Shown: piece after piece, positions 35,282-44,032 of the stretch | How the letters are laid out: each line of letters opens with the position of its first letter | Numbering within the stretch: position 1 is the first letter of the stretch | Origin: Membranihabitans maritimus | GTDB lineage: Bacteria; Bacteroidota; Bacteroidia; Chitinophagales; Saprospiraceae | Reading direction: 5' to 3' | Assembly: GCF_021729145.1 (NCBI RefSeq) | Contig: NZ_JAJSLW010000008.1 | Coordinates: forward strand, 124,001 to 188,000 | Length of the DNA stretch: 64,000 nt | The notes under the pieces: generated by a model | What the model was told of the DNA's origin: nothing | Databases searched by the model: none | What the model saw: only the letters and a program-made list of their open reading frames with translations | Made by a program: the position numbers and the translations under genes

Positions 35282-37387
35282 ATGAAGACAAAAACTGCCT
35301 TTAAATATGTTGATTATCTATGGGATGATCAAAAAGCGAAATCATTGGAAGGAAATGAAGTAGAGTTGTTTTTATACCGATCCAATATTTTGGGTGCGGA
35401 CTTGAGGATTACCAATTATGGCGGTGGAAATACCAGTTGCAAAACTATTGAGAAAGATCCGTTGACGGGAGAAGACGTTGAAGTAATGTGGATTAAAGGT
35501 TCAGGTGGGGATATTGGAACACTGAAAAGAAACGGAATTGCGGGGCTATATGTAAATAAGCTGCACCAGTTGAAAAATGTGTATCGAGGGCTGGAATTCG
35601 AGGACGAAATGGTTGGTTTATTTTACCATACTTTATATGATTTGGACAGCAGGGCTCCCTCTATAGATACCCCCTTGCACGGATTACTCCCGTTCAAACA
35701 TATTGATCATTTACACCCGGACGCATTAATAGCTATAGCTGCGGCAAAAGACGGGGAAGCAATTACAAAAGAAATTTGGGGCGGAACTATTGGCTGGTTA
35801 CCCTGGCAAAGACCCGGTTTTGATCTCGGCGTCAAAATGGAAGAATATTTGAAAGCGAACCCGGATTTGAGAGGGCTAGTGCTGGGAAGTCATGGTTTAT
35901 TTACCTGGGGGGATACTTCTTATGATTCTTATATCAATAGTCTTGAAGTAATCGAGCAGGCTTCAGAATATATCGAAGATAAAATCAAAGAAAACGGTGG
36001 AGTCGTATTTGGAGGCGAAAAAATTTCGGCCCTTGACGAGACTTCCCGATATGAAAAGGCTGCTAAATTAATGCCATTACTCAGGGGATTCTGTTCCAAT
36101 GAAAAACCGATGATTGGTCATTTTACCGATGATGAAAAAGTGCTGGAATTTATCGGCAGTAATGACCTGGATACGTTAGCCCCAATGGGTACTTCTTGCC
36201 CCGATCATTTTTTGAGGACTAAAATTCAGCCTTTAGTATTGGAATTGGATCCTACTGATGCATTGGACGATGAAGAAAAACTAAAGGAAAAACTCACTGC
36301 CCAGTTTGAAGAATACAGAAAGGGATATGCTGAATACTATGAAAATCATAAACGTTCTAATAGTCCGGATATGCGGGATCCCAATCCGGTAGTTATTTTA
36401 TATCCCGGTGTGGGTATGTTTACTTTTGCAAAGAATAAACAAACAGCGCGCGTAGCTTGTGAATTCTATATCAATGCCATTAATGTGATGCGTGGGTCGG
36501 AGGCTATATCAGAGTATACGGCATTGCCCAGACAAGAAGCATTTGATATTGAATATTGGTTATTGGAAGAAGCAAAGTTAAAAAGAATGCCGCCTGAAAA
36601 ACCACTTTCCCGCAAAGTGGCCTTCATTACGGGTGCAGGTGGTGGAATTGGTAAAGCAATAGCAGATAAGCTATCTGCGGAAGGAGCAAATGTTTTTATC
36701 ACTGATGTAGATGAAAGCCGGGCGCAGGAGACACATGAAACCTATAACAGGGATGTATCGGCATATTCAAAATGTGATGTGACTGACCAACAAAGTATTG
36801 TAGATGCTTTCAAAAAAGCAAGTCTGGAATTTGGTGGAGTAGATATTGTTGTCCACAGTGCCGGTCTGGCCATTTCCAAACCTTTGGCTGAAACCACCAA
36901 AGCAGATTGGGATCTACTTCAAAGTGTCATGGTAGAAGGTCAATTTTTACTTGTTAAACACGGAACATCCATTATGAAGCAGCAAGGATTAGGTGGAAAC
37001 ATAGTGAATATTGCTTCCAAAAACGGGTTGGTTGCAGGACCCAATAATGTAGGATACGGTACGGCCAAAGCGGCCCAAATTCATATGAGTCGATTACTAG
37101 CGGCAGAATTAGGCCCGGATGATATTCGGGTAAATACGGTTAACCCTGATGGTGTAATTATCGGTAGTAAGATCTGGGAAGGCAAATGGGCTGAAGGAAG
37201 AGCAAAAGCATATGGAATTTCAGTTGAAGAATTACCTGCACATTACGCCAAGAGGAATTTGCTAAATAAAGTAATACGTCCTGAAGATATCGCTAATGGA
37301 GTCTACACACTGGTAGCAATATTGGATAAAAGCACCGGAAATATAATCAATGTGGATGGTGGAATGAATGAAGCTTTCGTAAGGTAA
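35282..37387 (+). CDS. Bifunctional rhamnulose-1-phosphate aldolase / short-chain dehydrogenase (lactaldehyde dehydrogenase)
   Basis: A 701-residue fusion. The N-terminal part (about 1-430) is a class II aldolase/adducin-type domain that should split L-rhamnulose-1-phosphate into dihydroxyacetone phosphate and L-lactaldehyde. The C-terminal part (about 445-701) is a short-chain dehydrogenase with the NAD motif TGAGGGIGKAIAD and the catalytic YGTAKAA (Tyr-x-x-x-Lys), preceded by the serine segment NIASKNG. In this family it oxidises lactaldehyde to lactate. The same fusion is known as RhaEW or RhaDW-type protein in other bacteria. First gene of the rhamnose operon, 50 bp before the isomerase. 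Confidence 0.9.
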   Translation: MKTKTAFKYVDYLWDDQKAKSLEGNEVELFLYRSNILGADLRITNYGGGNTSCKTIEKDPLTGEDVEVMWIKGSGGDIGTLKRNGIAGLYVNKLHQLKNVYRGLEFEDEMVGLFYHTLYDLDSRAPSIDTPLHGLLPFKHIDHLHPDALIAIAAAKDGEAITKEIWGGTIGWLPWQRPGFDLGVKMEEYLKANPDLRGLVLGSHGLFTWGDTSYDSYINSLEVIEQASEYIEDKIKENGGVVFGGEKISALDETSRYEKAAKLMPLLRGFCSNEKPMIGHFTDDEKVLEFIGSNDLDTLAPMGTSCPDHFLRTKIQPLVLELDPTDALDDEEKLKEKLTAQFEEYRKGYAEYYENHKRSNSPDMRDPNPVVILYPGVGMFTFAKNKQTARVACEFYINAINVMRGSEAISEYTALPRQEAFDIEYWLLEEAKLKRMPPEKPLSRKVAFITGAGGGIGKAIADKLSAEGANVFITDVDESRAQETHETYNRDVSAYSKCDVTDQQSIVDAFKKASLEFGGVDIVVHSAGLAISKPLAETTKADWDLLQSVMVEGQFLLVKHGTSIMKQQGLGGNIVNIASKNGLVAGPNNVGYGTAKAAQIHMSRLLAAELGPDDIRVNTVNPDGVIIGSKIWEGKWAEGRAKAYGISVEELPAHYAKRNLLNKVIRPEDIANGVYTLVAILDKSTGNIINVDGGMNEAFVR

Positions 37388-37437
37388 AATGTTTATACCC
37401 TATTTCGGGTAAATGAATTAGAAAATCAGGTACAATA

Positions 37438-38721
37438 ATGGAAGTAAAGAAAAATCAAATTGATGATTTTAACAGGGATCTTATTACCAATCATCAAATG
37501 GAATTTGAATTTTTATCCAGTAAATTGAATTCCCGGGGTGTAGATGTCGAATCCATAATTAGGGATATGGAAGAACTACAGATAGCTATACCCAGTTGGG
37601 CACTTGGGGCAGGGGGAACAAGATTTGGGAGGTTTGCGCAAGGGGGGACCCCAGGGAATCTTCAGGAGAAAATAAAAGATGTAGGGTTGATTCACCACCT
37701 CACACATTCTGCGGGAAAAATTTCCTTACATATTCCCTGGGATATACCTGAAAACCCTACTGAAATTGTTGCTTTGGCAAAGGAAAACGCCCTGGAGTTC
37801 GACGCTATGAATTCCAATACCTTCCAGGATCAGGAGGGCCAGAAATTATCTTATAAATTGGGATCATTGTCCCATGTTAATTCCAACGTGCGACAACAAG
37901 CAATAGATCACAATAAAAAAGTTATTGATTATGGATGTGAGTTGGGCTCGAAGTCTTTGACCGTTTGGTTGGCTGATGGCAGTAACCACCCAGGGCAATC
38001 CAACTTCAGAAGGGCTTTGAATAATACATTTAAATCTCTTGAAAGTATTTATAATCATATGCCCGAAGATTGGAGTTTGTACATCGAATACAAACCTTTT
38101 GAACCGTATTTTTATTCTACCGTAATTCCTGACTGGGGAACATCTTTTCATTTAGCATCCTCTCTTGGGGAAAGGGCTTTTACCCTTGTTGATCTAGGTC
38201 ACCATTTGCCAAATACCAATATAGAACAAATTGTTTCCACGCTGATTTCCGCGGGTAAACTGGGTGGATTTCACTTCAACGACAGCAAGTTCGCAGACGA
38301 TGATTTGACTGTAGGTAGCATCAAACCTTATCAATTATTCCTTATTTTTAATGAAATTGTTCAGGGTATGAATGACAATGTTGGCGGGAATCCTCCAATC
38401 GCTTATATGATTGATGCCAGTCACAATATAAAAGACCCGATTGTAGATTTGATACAATCATTGGATTCTATAGGACTTTCCTATATCAAATCCAGGATAA
38501 TTGATTCGAAATCCTTGAATGATGCACAACTGAAGGAAGATACAGTTTTGGCTAGCGAGATAATTAATGACGCCTTTCAGACCGATGTACGATCGATTCT
38601 TAGAGAGTATAGAAGACGGCATGGGGCACCGTTGGATGCGGTGCGGTTTTTTGAAAAGAATGAACTCAGGTCTCAATTGATTGATGAACGGGGCAGGAAC
38701 AATTTGACAACGGGGCTTTAA
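37438..38721 (+). CDS. rhaI: L-rhamnose isomerase (RhaI type)
   Basis: A 427-residue TIM-barrel sugar isomerase of the RhaI type, different from E. coli RhaA. The segments IAIPSWALGAGGTRFGRF near residue 50, LHIPWDIPE near 100, YIEYKPFEPYFYS near 220 and VDLGHHLPNTNIEQI near 260 carry likely metal and substrate ligands. It converts L-rhamnose to L-rhamnulose. It stands between the fused aldolase/dehydrogenase and the sugar kinase, which completes the isomerase-kinase-aldolase set. Confidence 0.9.
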   Translation: MEVKKNQIDDFNRDLITNHQMEFEFLSSKLNSRGVDVESIIRDMEELQIAIPSWALGAGGTRFGRFAQGGTPGNLQEKIKDVGLIHHLTHSAGKISLHIPWDIPENPTEIVALAKENALEFDAMNSNTFQDQEGQKLSYKLGSLSHVNSNVRQQAIDHNKKVIDYGCELGSKSLTVWLADGSNHPGQSNFRRALNNTFKSLESIYNHMPEDWSLYIEYKPFEPYFYSTVIPDWGTSFHLASSLGERAFTLVDLGHHLPNTNIEQIVSTLISAGKLGGFHFNDSKFADDDLTVGSIKPYQLFLIFNEIVQGMNDNVGGNPPIAYMIDASHNIKDPIVDLIQSLDSIGLSYIKSRIIDSKSLNDAQLKEDTVLASEIINDAFQTDVRSILREYRRRHGAPLDAVRFFEKNELRSQLIDERGRNNLTTGL

Positions 38722-38734
38722 TAGATTTTATAGG

Positions 38735-40060
38735 ATGGAAAAGGTTGATGTAATTGCGATCGTTGATATTGGTAAAACCAATAAAAAATTTTACTTGTTT
38801 GATGAAACTACAGGCGAGGTTTTAGAGAAATCTTCCACGCGGTTTGATGAAATTCAGGACGATGATGGATTTCCTTCGGATGATTTGTCAGGAATTGAGA
38901 AATGGGTGAAAAAGGAAGTTCTTGATGCATTGAGTAATTCTTTATACAGGGTAAAAAAGATGAATTTCTCCGGATATGGAGCGAGTTTGGTTTATTTGGA
39001 CGGGGATGGGAAAAGAGTTCCTGTATTTTATAATTATTTAAAGCCCTATCCCGACGATATAATAGACCAGTTTTTCTCAAAATATGGTCCTCAACAGAGG
39101 TTCTGTACCGAAACATCAAGCCCGTATTTGGGAATGCTCAATTCTGGCCTTCAGCTGTATTGGTTAAAATATGCCAAGCCTGATATTTTTAAAAGGGTGA
39201 GATATGTACTTCATTTTCCGCAATATTTAAGCTACATTTTCTCGGGGAAACCCATTTCAGAATATACGAGTATAGGTTGTCATACCGGGTTATGGGATTT
39301 TACTAAAGGTGATTATCACCTTTGGGTTTATAAGGAAGGACTTGTTGAACTATTTCCGCCAATAGTACATTCAGACACTGAAGAAATGGTAGATATCAGT
39401 GGATATAAAGTAAAAGTAGGAAGAGGCTTACATGACTCATCAGCTTCACTTATTCCGTATTTAAAGTCAGAAAGTGAACCTTTCCTTTTATTGTCCACTG
39501 GAACATGGTCCATTTGTCTCAATCCCTATTCGAATGATCAATTATCTGAGAATGATCTTGCCAGGGATTGCTTGAACCTATTGCGTATTGATGGAGGACA
39601 GGTGCGGGTAGCTCGTTTGTTCCTGGGGAAAGAATATGAGGAATTGGAAGAGAAAATTTGTCAAAAATATTCAGTATCCAGGAAAGAAGTGCAGAAACTG
39701 GAATGGGATATTAAACTTTTTCGGGTGATGTCTTCTGTGTCACCTGTAAAGTTTAAATTAAATTATCTTGCCGAAGTGGCGACTGTTGATAACGTAAAAG
39801 ATAGATTGGAGCATCAGACCTATTCGTGGGAACTGGAGTATTACCAAATGATGAATCAGTTAACGGATTTGCAGATTGAAGCTATAAAACTTGCTTCAGG
39901 GACAAACATGCCCGGTAAAATAATTATAGAAGGTGGCTTTATTTCCAATCAGGTATTTGTAGAAATGTTGCGATTGAAAATGCCTGAACTGAATGTGCAG
40001 GTATCTCAATTACCTTCAGGCTCTGCTCGGGGTGTTTTTGAAATGAGTAATAGTATTTGA
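38735..40060 (+). CDS. FGGY-family carbohydrate kinase, probable L-rhamnulokinase
   Basis: A 441-residue FGGY-family kinase. The N-terminal phosphate motif is IVDIGKTNKKFYLFD, and LLSTGTWSICLNP near residue 255 belongs to the second ATPase domain. The end IIEGGFISNQVFVEML is the C-terminal ATP-binding segment. The sequence is of the divergent type seen in Bacteroidota rhamnose operons. In this context it should phosphorylate L-rhamnulose. The name rhamnulokinase depends on the context; a fuculokinase-like activity cannot be ruled out. Confidence 0.85.
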   Translation: MEKVDVIAIVDIGKTNKKFYLFDETTGEVLEKSSTRFDEIQDDDGFPSDDLSGIEKWVKKEVLDALSNSLYRVKKMNFSGYGASLVYLDGDGKRVPVFYNYLKPYPDDIIDQFFSKYGPQQRFCTETSSPYLGMLNSGLQLYWLKYAKPDIFKRVRYVLHFPQYLSYIFSGKPISEYTSIGCHTGLWDFTKGDYHLWVYKEGLVELFPPIVHSDTEEMVDISGYKVKVGRGLHDSSASLIPYLKSESEPFLLLSTGTWSICLNPYSNDQLSENDLARDCLNLLRIDGGQVRVARLFLGKEYEELEEKICQKYSVSRKEVQKLEWDIKLFRVMSSVSPVKFKLNYLAEVATVDNVKDRLEHQTYSWELEYYQMMNQLTDLQIEAIKLASGTNMPGKIIIEGGFISNQVFVEMLRLKMPELNVQVSQLPSGSARGVFEMSNSI

Positions 40061-40155
40061 CAGGAATTTTGTGGGATTGGGAATTATTTCTTTTTTAAAA
40101 CCATTCATATTGATAAGCAACGATCTATATTGTTATAGTATAAGGTCTAATTGTT

Positions 40156-40458
40156 ATGCCGAAGATTTATGAGTACTTAGGGATAATATTATTTTTCTAT
40201 TCGAAAGAACATGAACCTATACATGTTCATGCTAGAAAAGGAGAGTATGAAAGTAAAGTCGAATTTCTTATTGAAAATGGGGAAATTCATAAAGTAATAA
40301 TTACAAATGTTAAAGGAAGTATGCCCTTAAAAGGAAAGGATCTTAAGAATTTAAAAATCTTTATAATGAACTATTCGGATTCTATTGTAAACAAATGGGT
40401 TGATTATTTTATTTATAACAAGGGCATAGAATTTGAGAGAATTACTAAGAAGATATAA
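40156..40458 (+). CDS. DUF4160 family protein
   Basis: A 100-residue protein with the DUF4160 pattern: PKIYEYLGIILFFYSKEHEP at the start and IHVHARKGEYESKVEF shortly after. The histidine-containing HEPIHVHAR segment is the most conserved part. It is followed 9 bp later by a DUF2442 gene, a very common pairing that has been proposed to be a toxin-antitoxin module, without proof that I know of. Both are AT-rich and look unrelated to the metabolic operons on both sides. Confidence 0.85.
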   Translation: MPKIYEYLGIILFFYSKEHEPIHVHARKGEYESKVEFLIENGEIHKVIITNVKGSMPLKGKDLKNLKIFIMNYSDSIVNKWVDYFIYNKGIEFERITKKI

Positions 40459-40467
40459 TGTTTAAAT

Positions 40468-40773
40468 ATGGAGATTATAGAGCAATATAATTTCGAAAAT
40501 CATTCAGAATGTTATCATATCATTGAGGCAAAGTATATTGGAGATTTTGTCATGAGATTGTTGTTTAATGATGGACATAAGTCATTAGTCGATTTTAAAG
40601 GTTTTCTAGAGCAGGCTTCACATCCTGAAATAAAAAAGTACTTTGACGAGGAAATATTTTCTCAGTTTCGATTAAAGTATGGTAATCTGGATTGGAATGA
40701 TTACGAACTGTGCTTTTCCCTAGAAGATCTCTACAATAATGCCATTTCAACTATCCCAGTCCACAAGTCCTGA
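40468..40773 (+). CDS. DUF2442 family protein
   Basis: A 101-residue protein. The DUF2442 fold is indicated by a central FNDGHKSLVDF segment and the C-terminal NLDWNDYELCFSLEDLYN block. It follows the DUF4160 gene with a 9-bp gap and probably shares its transcript. Which of the two, if any, is a toxin cannot be told from sequence. Confidence 0.85.
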   Translation: MEIIEQYNFENHSECYHIIEAKYIGDFVMRLLFNDGHKSLVDFKGFLEQASHPEIKKYFDEEIFSQFRLKYGNLDWNDYELCFSLEDLYNNAISTIPVHKS

Positions 40774-40919
40774 ACTCAAAGATTAATGTGTAACCATTTT
40801 AAGTTTCAAATACTTTTAACCTTTTTGTGTCACTATTTGGCTTTCTTTTTCTAATTGGAAATAAACAGTAATCTCACCTTACGTTTATACGACTCCTCAT
40901 ATTTTTTTATACTTGCGGT

Positions 40920-42374
40920 ATGGAAGCATTAAAAATGTATATCGGAGGGAAATTGTATTCCGGTCATGGAAGGGGGTACACCAATTTTGAACCCGCAAAT
41001 GGGAACCCATTTCATACGGTCAGTACAGCGGATCCTTCCGATTTTGAAAGAGTTTTAGAGTCTTCTCGACAGGGGCAAAAGGAATGGGCGGAAATGATGC
41101 CGGTGGAGCGCGGAAGAATTTTGAGAAAGACAGCGGATTTATTGAGATTATATAATGACGAATTAGCAGAATTGGAAGCGCGGGATACCGGCAAACCTAT
41201 ATCTGAAACTCTGGTGGTAGATATTGTTTCCGGTGCAGATTGCCTGGAGTATTTTGGTGGAATAGCGGCGGGTATTGAAGGAGAGTATATGGATCTGGGA
41301 GGCGATTTTGCCTATATCCGTAGGGAACCTTTGGGTGTATGCGGAGGTATAGGTGCCTGGAATTATCCTTTACAGATAGCGTGTTGGAAATCAGCTCCTG
41401 CCTTGGCATGTGGTAATTCCATGATATTCAAACCTTCGGAAATGACCCCGGTATCTGCTGTGAAATTGGCGGAAATTTATAGCGAAGCCGGGTTGCCTGA
41501 TGGAGTATTCAATGTAATCCATGGTGATGCGGAAATAGGGAAAATGATGGTAGCTCATCCTGACATTGCCAAGATATCACTAACCGGGGAAGTAGGTACA
41601 GGTAAAGCAATAATGAAAAATGCTGCCCATACTCTTAAGCATATTACTCTTGAACTAGGCGGTAAATCTCCGATTGTAGTATTTGATGATGCGGACATCG
41701 AGGAAGCGGTTTATGGAGCAATGTTGGGTAATTTTTATACCCAGGGAGAAATTTGCAGTAATGGGACCCGTGTATATGTCCATAAGTCTGTCAAAAAATT
41801 ATTTATTGAAAAATTGGTGGAGGAAACCCGGAAGCTGAAGATCGGTAATCCTTTGGACCCCAAAACCCAGGTGGGAGCGCTCATTAGTGAAGATCATTTT
41901 CGAAAGGTAATGGGGTATATTGATTGGGCCAAAATAAATGAGGTTGAATTAATTATAGGCGGCGAACGATTCCATGTCCCGGATTGTAAAGATGGATATT
42001 TTGTGGAGCCAACGGTTTTCGTTGGAAAGTCAGATGATTTGAAAATTGTAAAAGAAGAAATATTCGGACCGGTGATGACGATTTTGGAATTTGAAGAAGA
42101 AGACGAGGTAATTGAACGGGCAAATAATACACCTTATGGACTTTCGGCGGGCGTATTTACAAGAGATTTGAGGAGGGGGCATCGTGTTTCTAATAAATTA
42201 GAAGCAGGGATATGTTGGATCAATACGTATAATATAACACCAGTTGAAATTCCATTTGGGGGATATAAAAACTCAGGATTGGGAAGAGAGAATGGCTGGG
42301 CTGCAATTGACCATTATACCCAGAGGAAAACGGTATATGTGGCTATGGAGAAGATGCAAAATCCATTTGAATAA
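40920..42374 (+). CDS. betB: Betaine aldehyde dehydrogenase
   Basis: A 484-residue NAD(P)-dependent aldehyde dehydrogenase. Conserved parts are GGIGAWNYPLQIACWKSAPA near residue 140, LELGGKSPIVVFDDAD near 244 with the general base Glu, and the catalytic cysteine in GEICSNGTRV near 278. It should oxidise betaine aldehyde to glycine betaine. It is followed 11 bp later by the choline dehydrogenase gene, and a choline-type symporter lies opposite, which supports the substrate. Confidence 0.92.
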   Translation: MEALKMYIGGKLYSGHGRGYTNFEPANGNPFHTVSTADPSDFERVLESSRQGQKEWAEMMPVERGRILRKTADLLRLYNDELAELEARDTGKPISETLVVDIVSGADCLEYFGGIAAGIEGEYMDLGGDFAYIRREPLGVCGGIGAWNYPLQIACWKSAPALACGNSMIFKPSEMTPVSAVKLAEIYSEAGLPDGVFNVIHGDAEIGKMMVAHPDIAKISLTGEVGTGKAIMKNAAHTLKHITLELGGKSPIVVFDDADIEEAVYGAMLGNFYTQGEICSNGTRVYVHKSVKKLFIEKLVEETRKLKIGNPLDPKTQVGALISEDHFRKVMGYIDWAKINEVELIIGGERFHVPDCKDGYFVEPTVFVGKSDDLKIVKEEIFGPVMTILEFEEEDEVIERANNTPYGLSAGVFTRDLRRGHRVSNKLEAGICWINTYNITPVEIPFGGYKNSGLGRENGWAAIDHYTQRKTVYVAMEKMQNPFE

Positions 42375-42385
42375 AAAGCAAAAAA

Positions 42386-43888
42386 ATGAAGGAAGAGACA
42401 TACGATTATATAGTTGTTGGTGGGGGAACATCGGGTGTAGTAACAGCCTATCGCCTGGCGGAAAAAACAAATAAGGAAGTACTTTTAATAGAGGCGGGAA
42501 TCACGGATGAGAAAAGAACGGATGTTCTGGAGTTAGCCCAGTGGTCTACACTTTTGGAAGGGGATCTTGATTATGACTTTGCTATCGAGGAACAAAAAAC
42601 GGGAAATAGTAATATGCGCCATAGTCGTGCAAAAGTTATGGGGGGGTGCAGCTCTCACAATTCAGCCATAGCATTCCAGGCACCAGACTATGATTTCGAA
42701 CTTTGGAGCCAGTCTGGTATAAAAGGTTGGACTCCCTGTGAAGTGCGTCCTTATTATGACCGCGTCTTAGAAAAAGTTAATCTTGAACTTTCGGATTCCG
42801 GGAATGAATGTGGAATGGCCCTTTTGAAAGCTTGCGAAGCATCAGGGATTGAAGTCGTTCATTTTGATCAGGGGAAGTACAATGAAGGTGCGGGATGGTT
42901 CTCGCTGAATAAAAAGGGATCAATCAGACATTCCAGTTCGGTTGCATATTTGCATCCATATAATGAATCTCCGCATACCCTGACGGTTCTCACGGAAACT
43001 TTTGTCCATAAGCTTTTGATTGAAGGTAAAGATCACGTAAAAGGTGTGAATACCAGTAAAGGAAATTTTTATGCTAATGAAGAAGTGATTCTATCCGGTG
43101 GCGCTTTCCAAACACCACAACTCCTAATGTTATCGGGAATTGGACCGGAAGAACATTTACGTGATATTGGAGTCCCGGTCATTAAATCTTTACCGGGTGT
43201 GGGAAGTCATTTGGTTGATCATCCGGAAGGTGTTGTCATATGGGAAGCCAATAGAAAAATTCCTGAAAGGACGGCCCAAAAGTATGAAATTGGTGTTTTT
43301 TGCAGATCCCATGAATCCCTGAATTTCGCCGATATTATGTTGCACTTTGGAACGGAAGCATTTGATATGCATACAATCCCTGCTGGTTATCCTTCTGCCG
43401 AAAATGCGTTTTCGCTTACACCCAACGTTATGAGAGCAAAAAGTGAAGGTGTAGTAAGACTGCGATCATCCAATCCGGAAGATGCTCCTTTGATTGATCC
43501 GAAATATTTTTCTGATCCAGGGGGATATGATATCAAAGTGATGATAGAAGGAATAAAAAAAGCTCGTGAAATTGTCGGTAAGTCACCTATTAAAGATTGG
43601 GTGAAGAGAGAAATATCTCCTGGAAAAGAAGTCCAGACGGATGAAGAAATTAAGGAATATATTTATAAGACCCATAATACAGTATATCATCCTGCGGGCA
43701 CTTGCAAAATGGGGCCTGAGGATGATGAAAGGGCTGTGGTTACGGATCAGTTGAGAGTATATGGATTTAAAAATTTACGAATTGCAGATGCTTCTGTTTT
43801 TCCGGCTATTACAAGTGTAAATCCTTGTATTACTTGCATGATGGTAGGGGAAAGGTGTGCTGATTTTATTCTGAGTGAAAAGGGGTAG
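42386..43888 (+). CDS. betA: Choline dehydrogenase (GMC oxidoreductase)
   Basis: A 500-residue GMC-family flavoenzyme. The N-terminal FAD motif is DYIVVGGGTSGVVTAYRLAE. The segment MGGCSSHNSAIAFQA follows near residue 88. The C-terminal catalytic pair is in YHPAGTCKMGP (His) and SVNPCITCMMV (Asn). It is somewhat shorter than E. coli BetA (about 556 residues). It should convert choline to betaine aldehyde, with BetB next to it. Glycine betaine is a common osmoprotectant in salt-water bacteria. A related alcohol as substrate is possible. Confidence 0.85.
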   Translation: MKEETYDYIVVGGGTSGVVTAYRLAEKTNKEVLLIEAGITDEKRTDVLELAQWSTLLEGDLDYDFAIEEQKTGNSNMRHSRAKVMGGCSSHNSAIAFQAPDYDFELWSQSGIKGWTPCEVRPYYDRVLEKVNLELSDSGNECGMALLKACEASGIEVVHFDQGKYNEGAGWFSLNKKGSIRHSSSVAYLHPYNESPHTLTVLTETFVHKLLIEGKDHVKGVNTSKGNFYANEEVILSGGAFQTPQLLMLSGIGPEEHLRDIGVPVIKSLPGVGSHLVDHPEGVVIWEANRKIPERTAQKYEIGVFCRSHESLNFADIMLHFGTEAFDMHTIPAGYPSAENAFSLTPNVMRAKSEGVVRLRSSNPEDAPLIDPKYFSDPGGYDIKVMIEGIKKAREIVGKSPIKDWVKREISPGKEVQTDEEIKEYIYKTHNTVYHPAGTCKMGPEDDERAVVTDQLRVYGFKNLRIADASVFPAITSVNPCITCMMVGERCADFILSEKG

Positions 43889-43903
43889 TGAGGTTGAAAG
43901 TCA

Positions 43904-43924
43904 GAAGACGGAAGTTGGAAGATG
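43904..43924. repeat. Heptad tandem repeat (GAAGNNG) in an intergenic region
   Basis: Three 7-bp units GAAGACG, GAAGTTG and GAAGATG directly follow each other, with a looser unit just before. Similar degenerate 7-bp repeats are dispersed in many Bacteroidota genomes, from memory. It lies in the gap between betA and the convergent symporter gene. Confidence 0.45.
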
Positions 43925-43963
43925 TTGATCGAATGAAGAATGCAGCTCGCAACTATTGAGCCC

Positions 43964-44009
43964 CGAGCAAATTTGTAGTCCCTTTTTTTATACTCAATCT
44001 CATTGCTCG
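43964..44009. repeat. Inverted repeat CGAGCAA/TTGCTCG with related GCTCG copies
   Basis: A 7-bp inverted repeat whose arms are separated by about 32 nt including a T-run (ccttttttta). Related GCTCG words also occur at about 43945 and 44019. It may act as a bidirectional terminator between the convergent genes or be part of a dispersed repeat. Confidence 0.35.
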
Positions 44010-44032
44010 AAACTGGTGGCTCGTAGCTTCTT

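Noticed and set aside
37396-37411. Small hairpin TACCC/GGGTA between the fused aldolase and isomerase genes
   Set aside because: Only a 5-bp stem with no T-run; this frequency is expected by chance.
40900-40920. TATACTTG just before betB as a promoter -7 element
   Set aside because: Only 7 of 8 matches and so close to the ATG that the transcript would be leaderless; not convincing.
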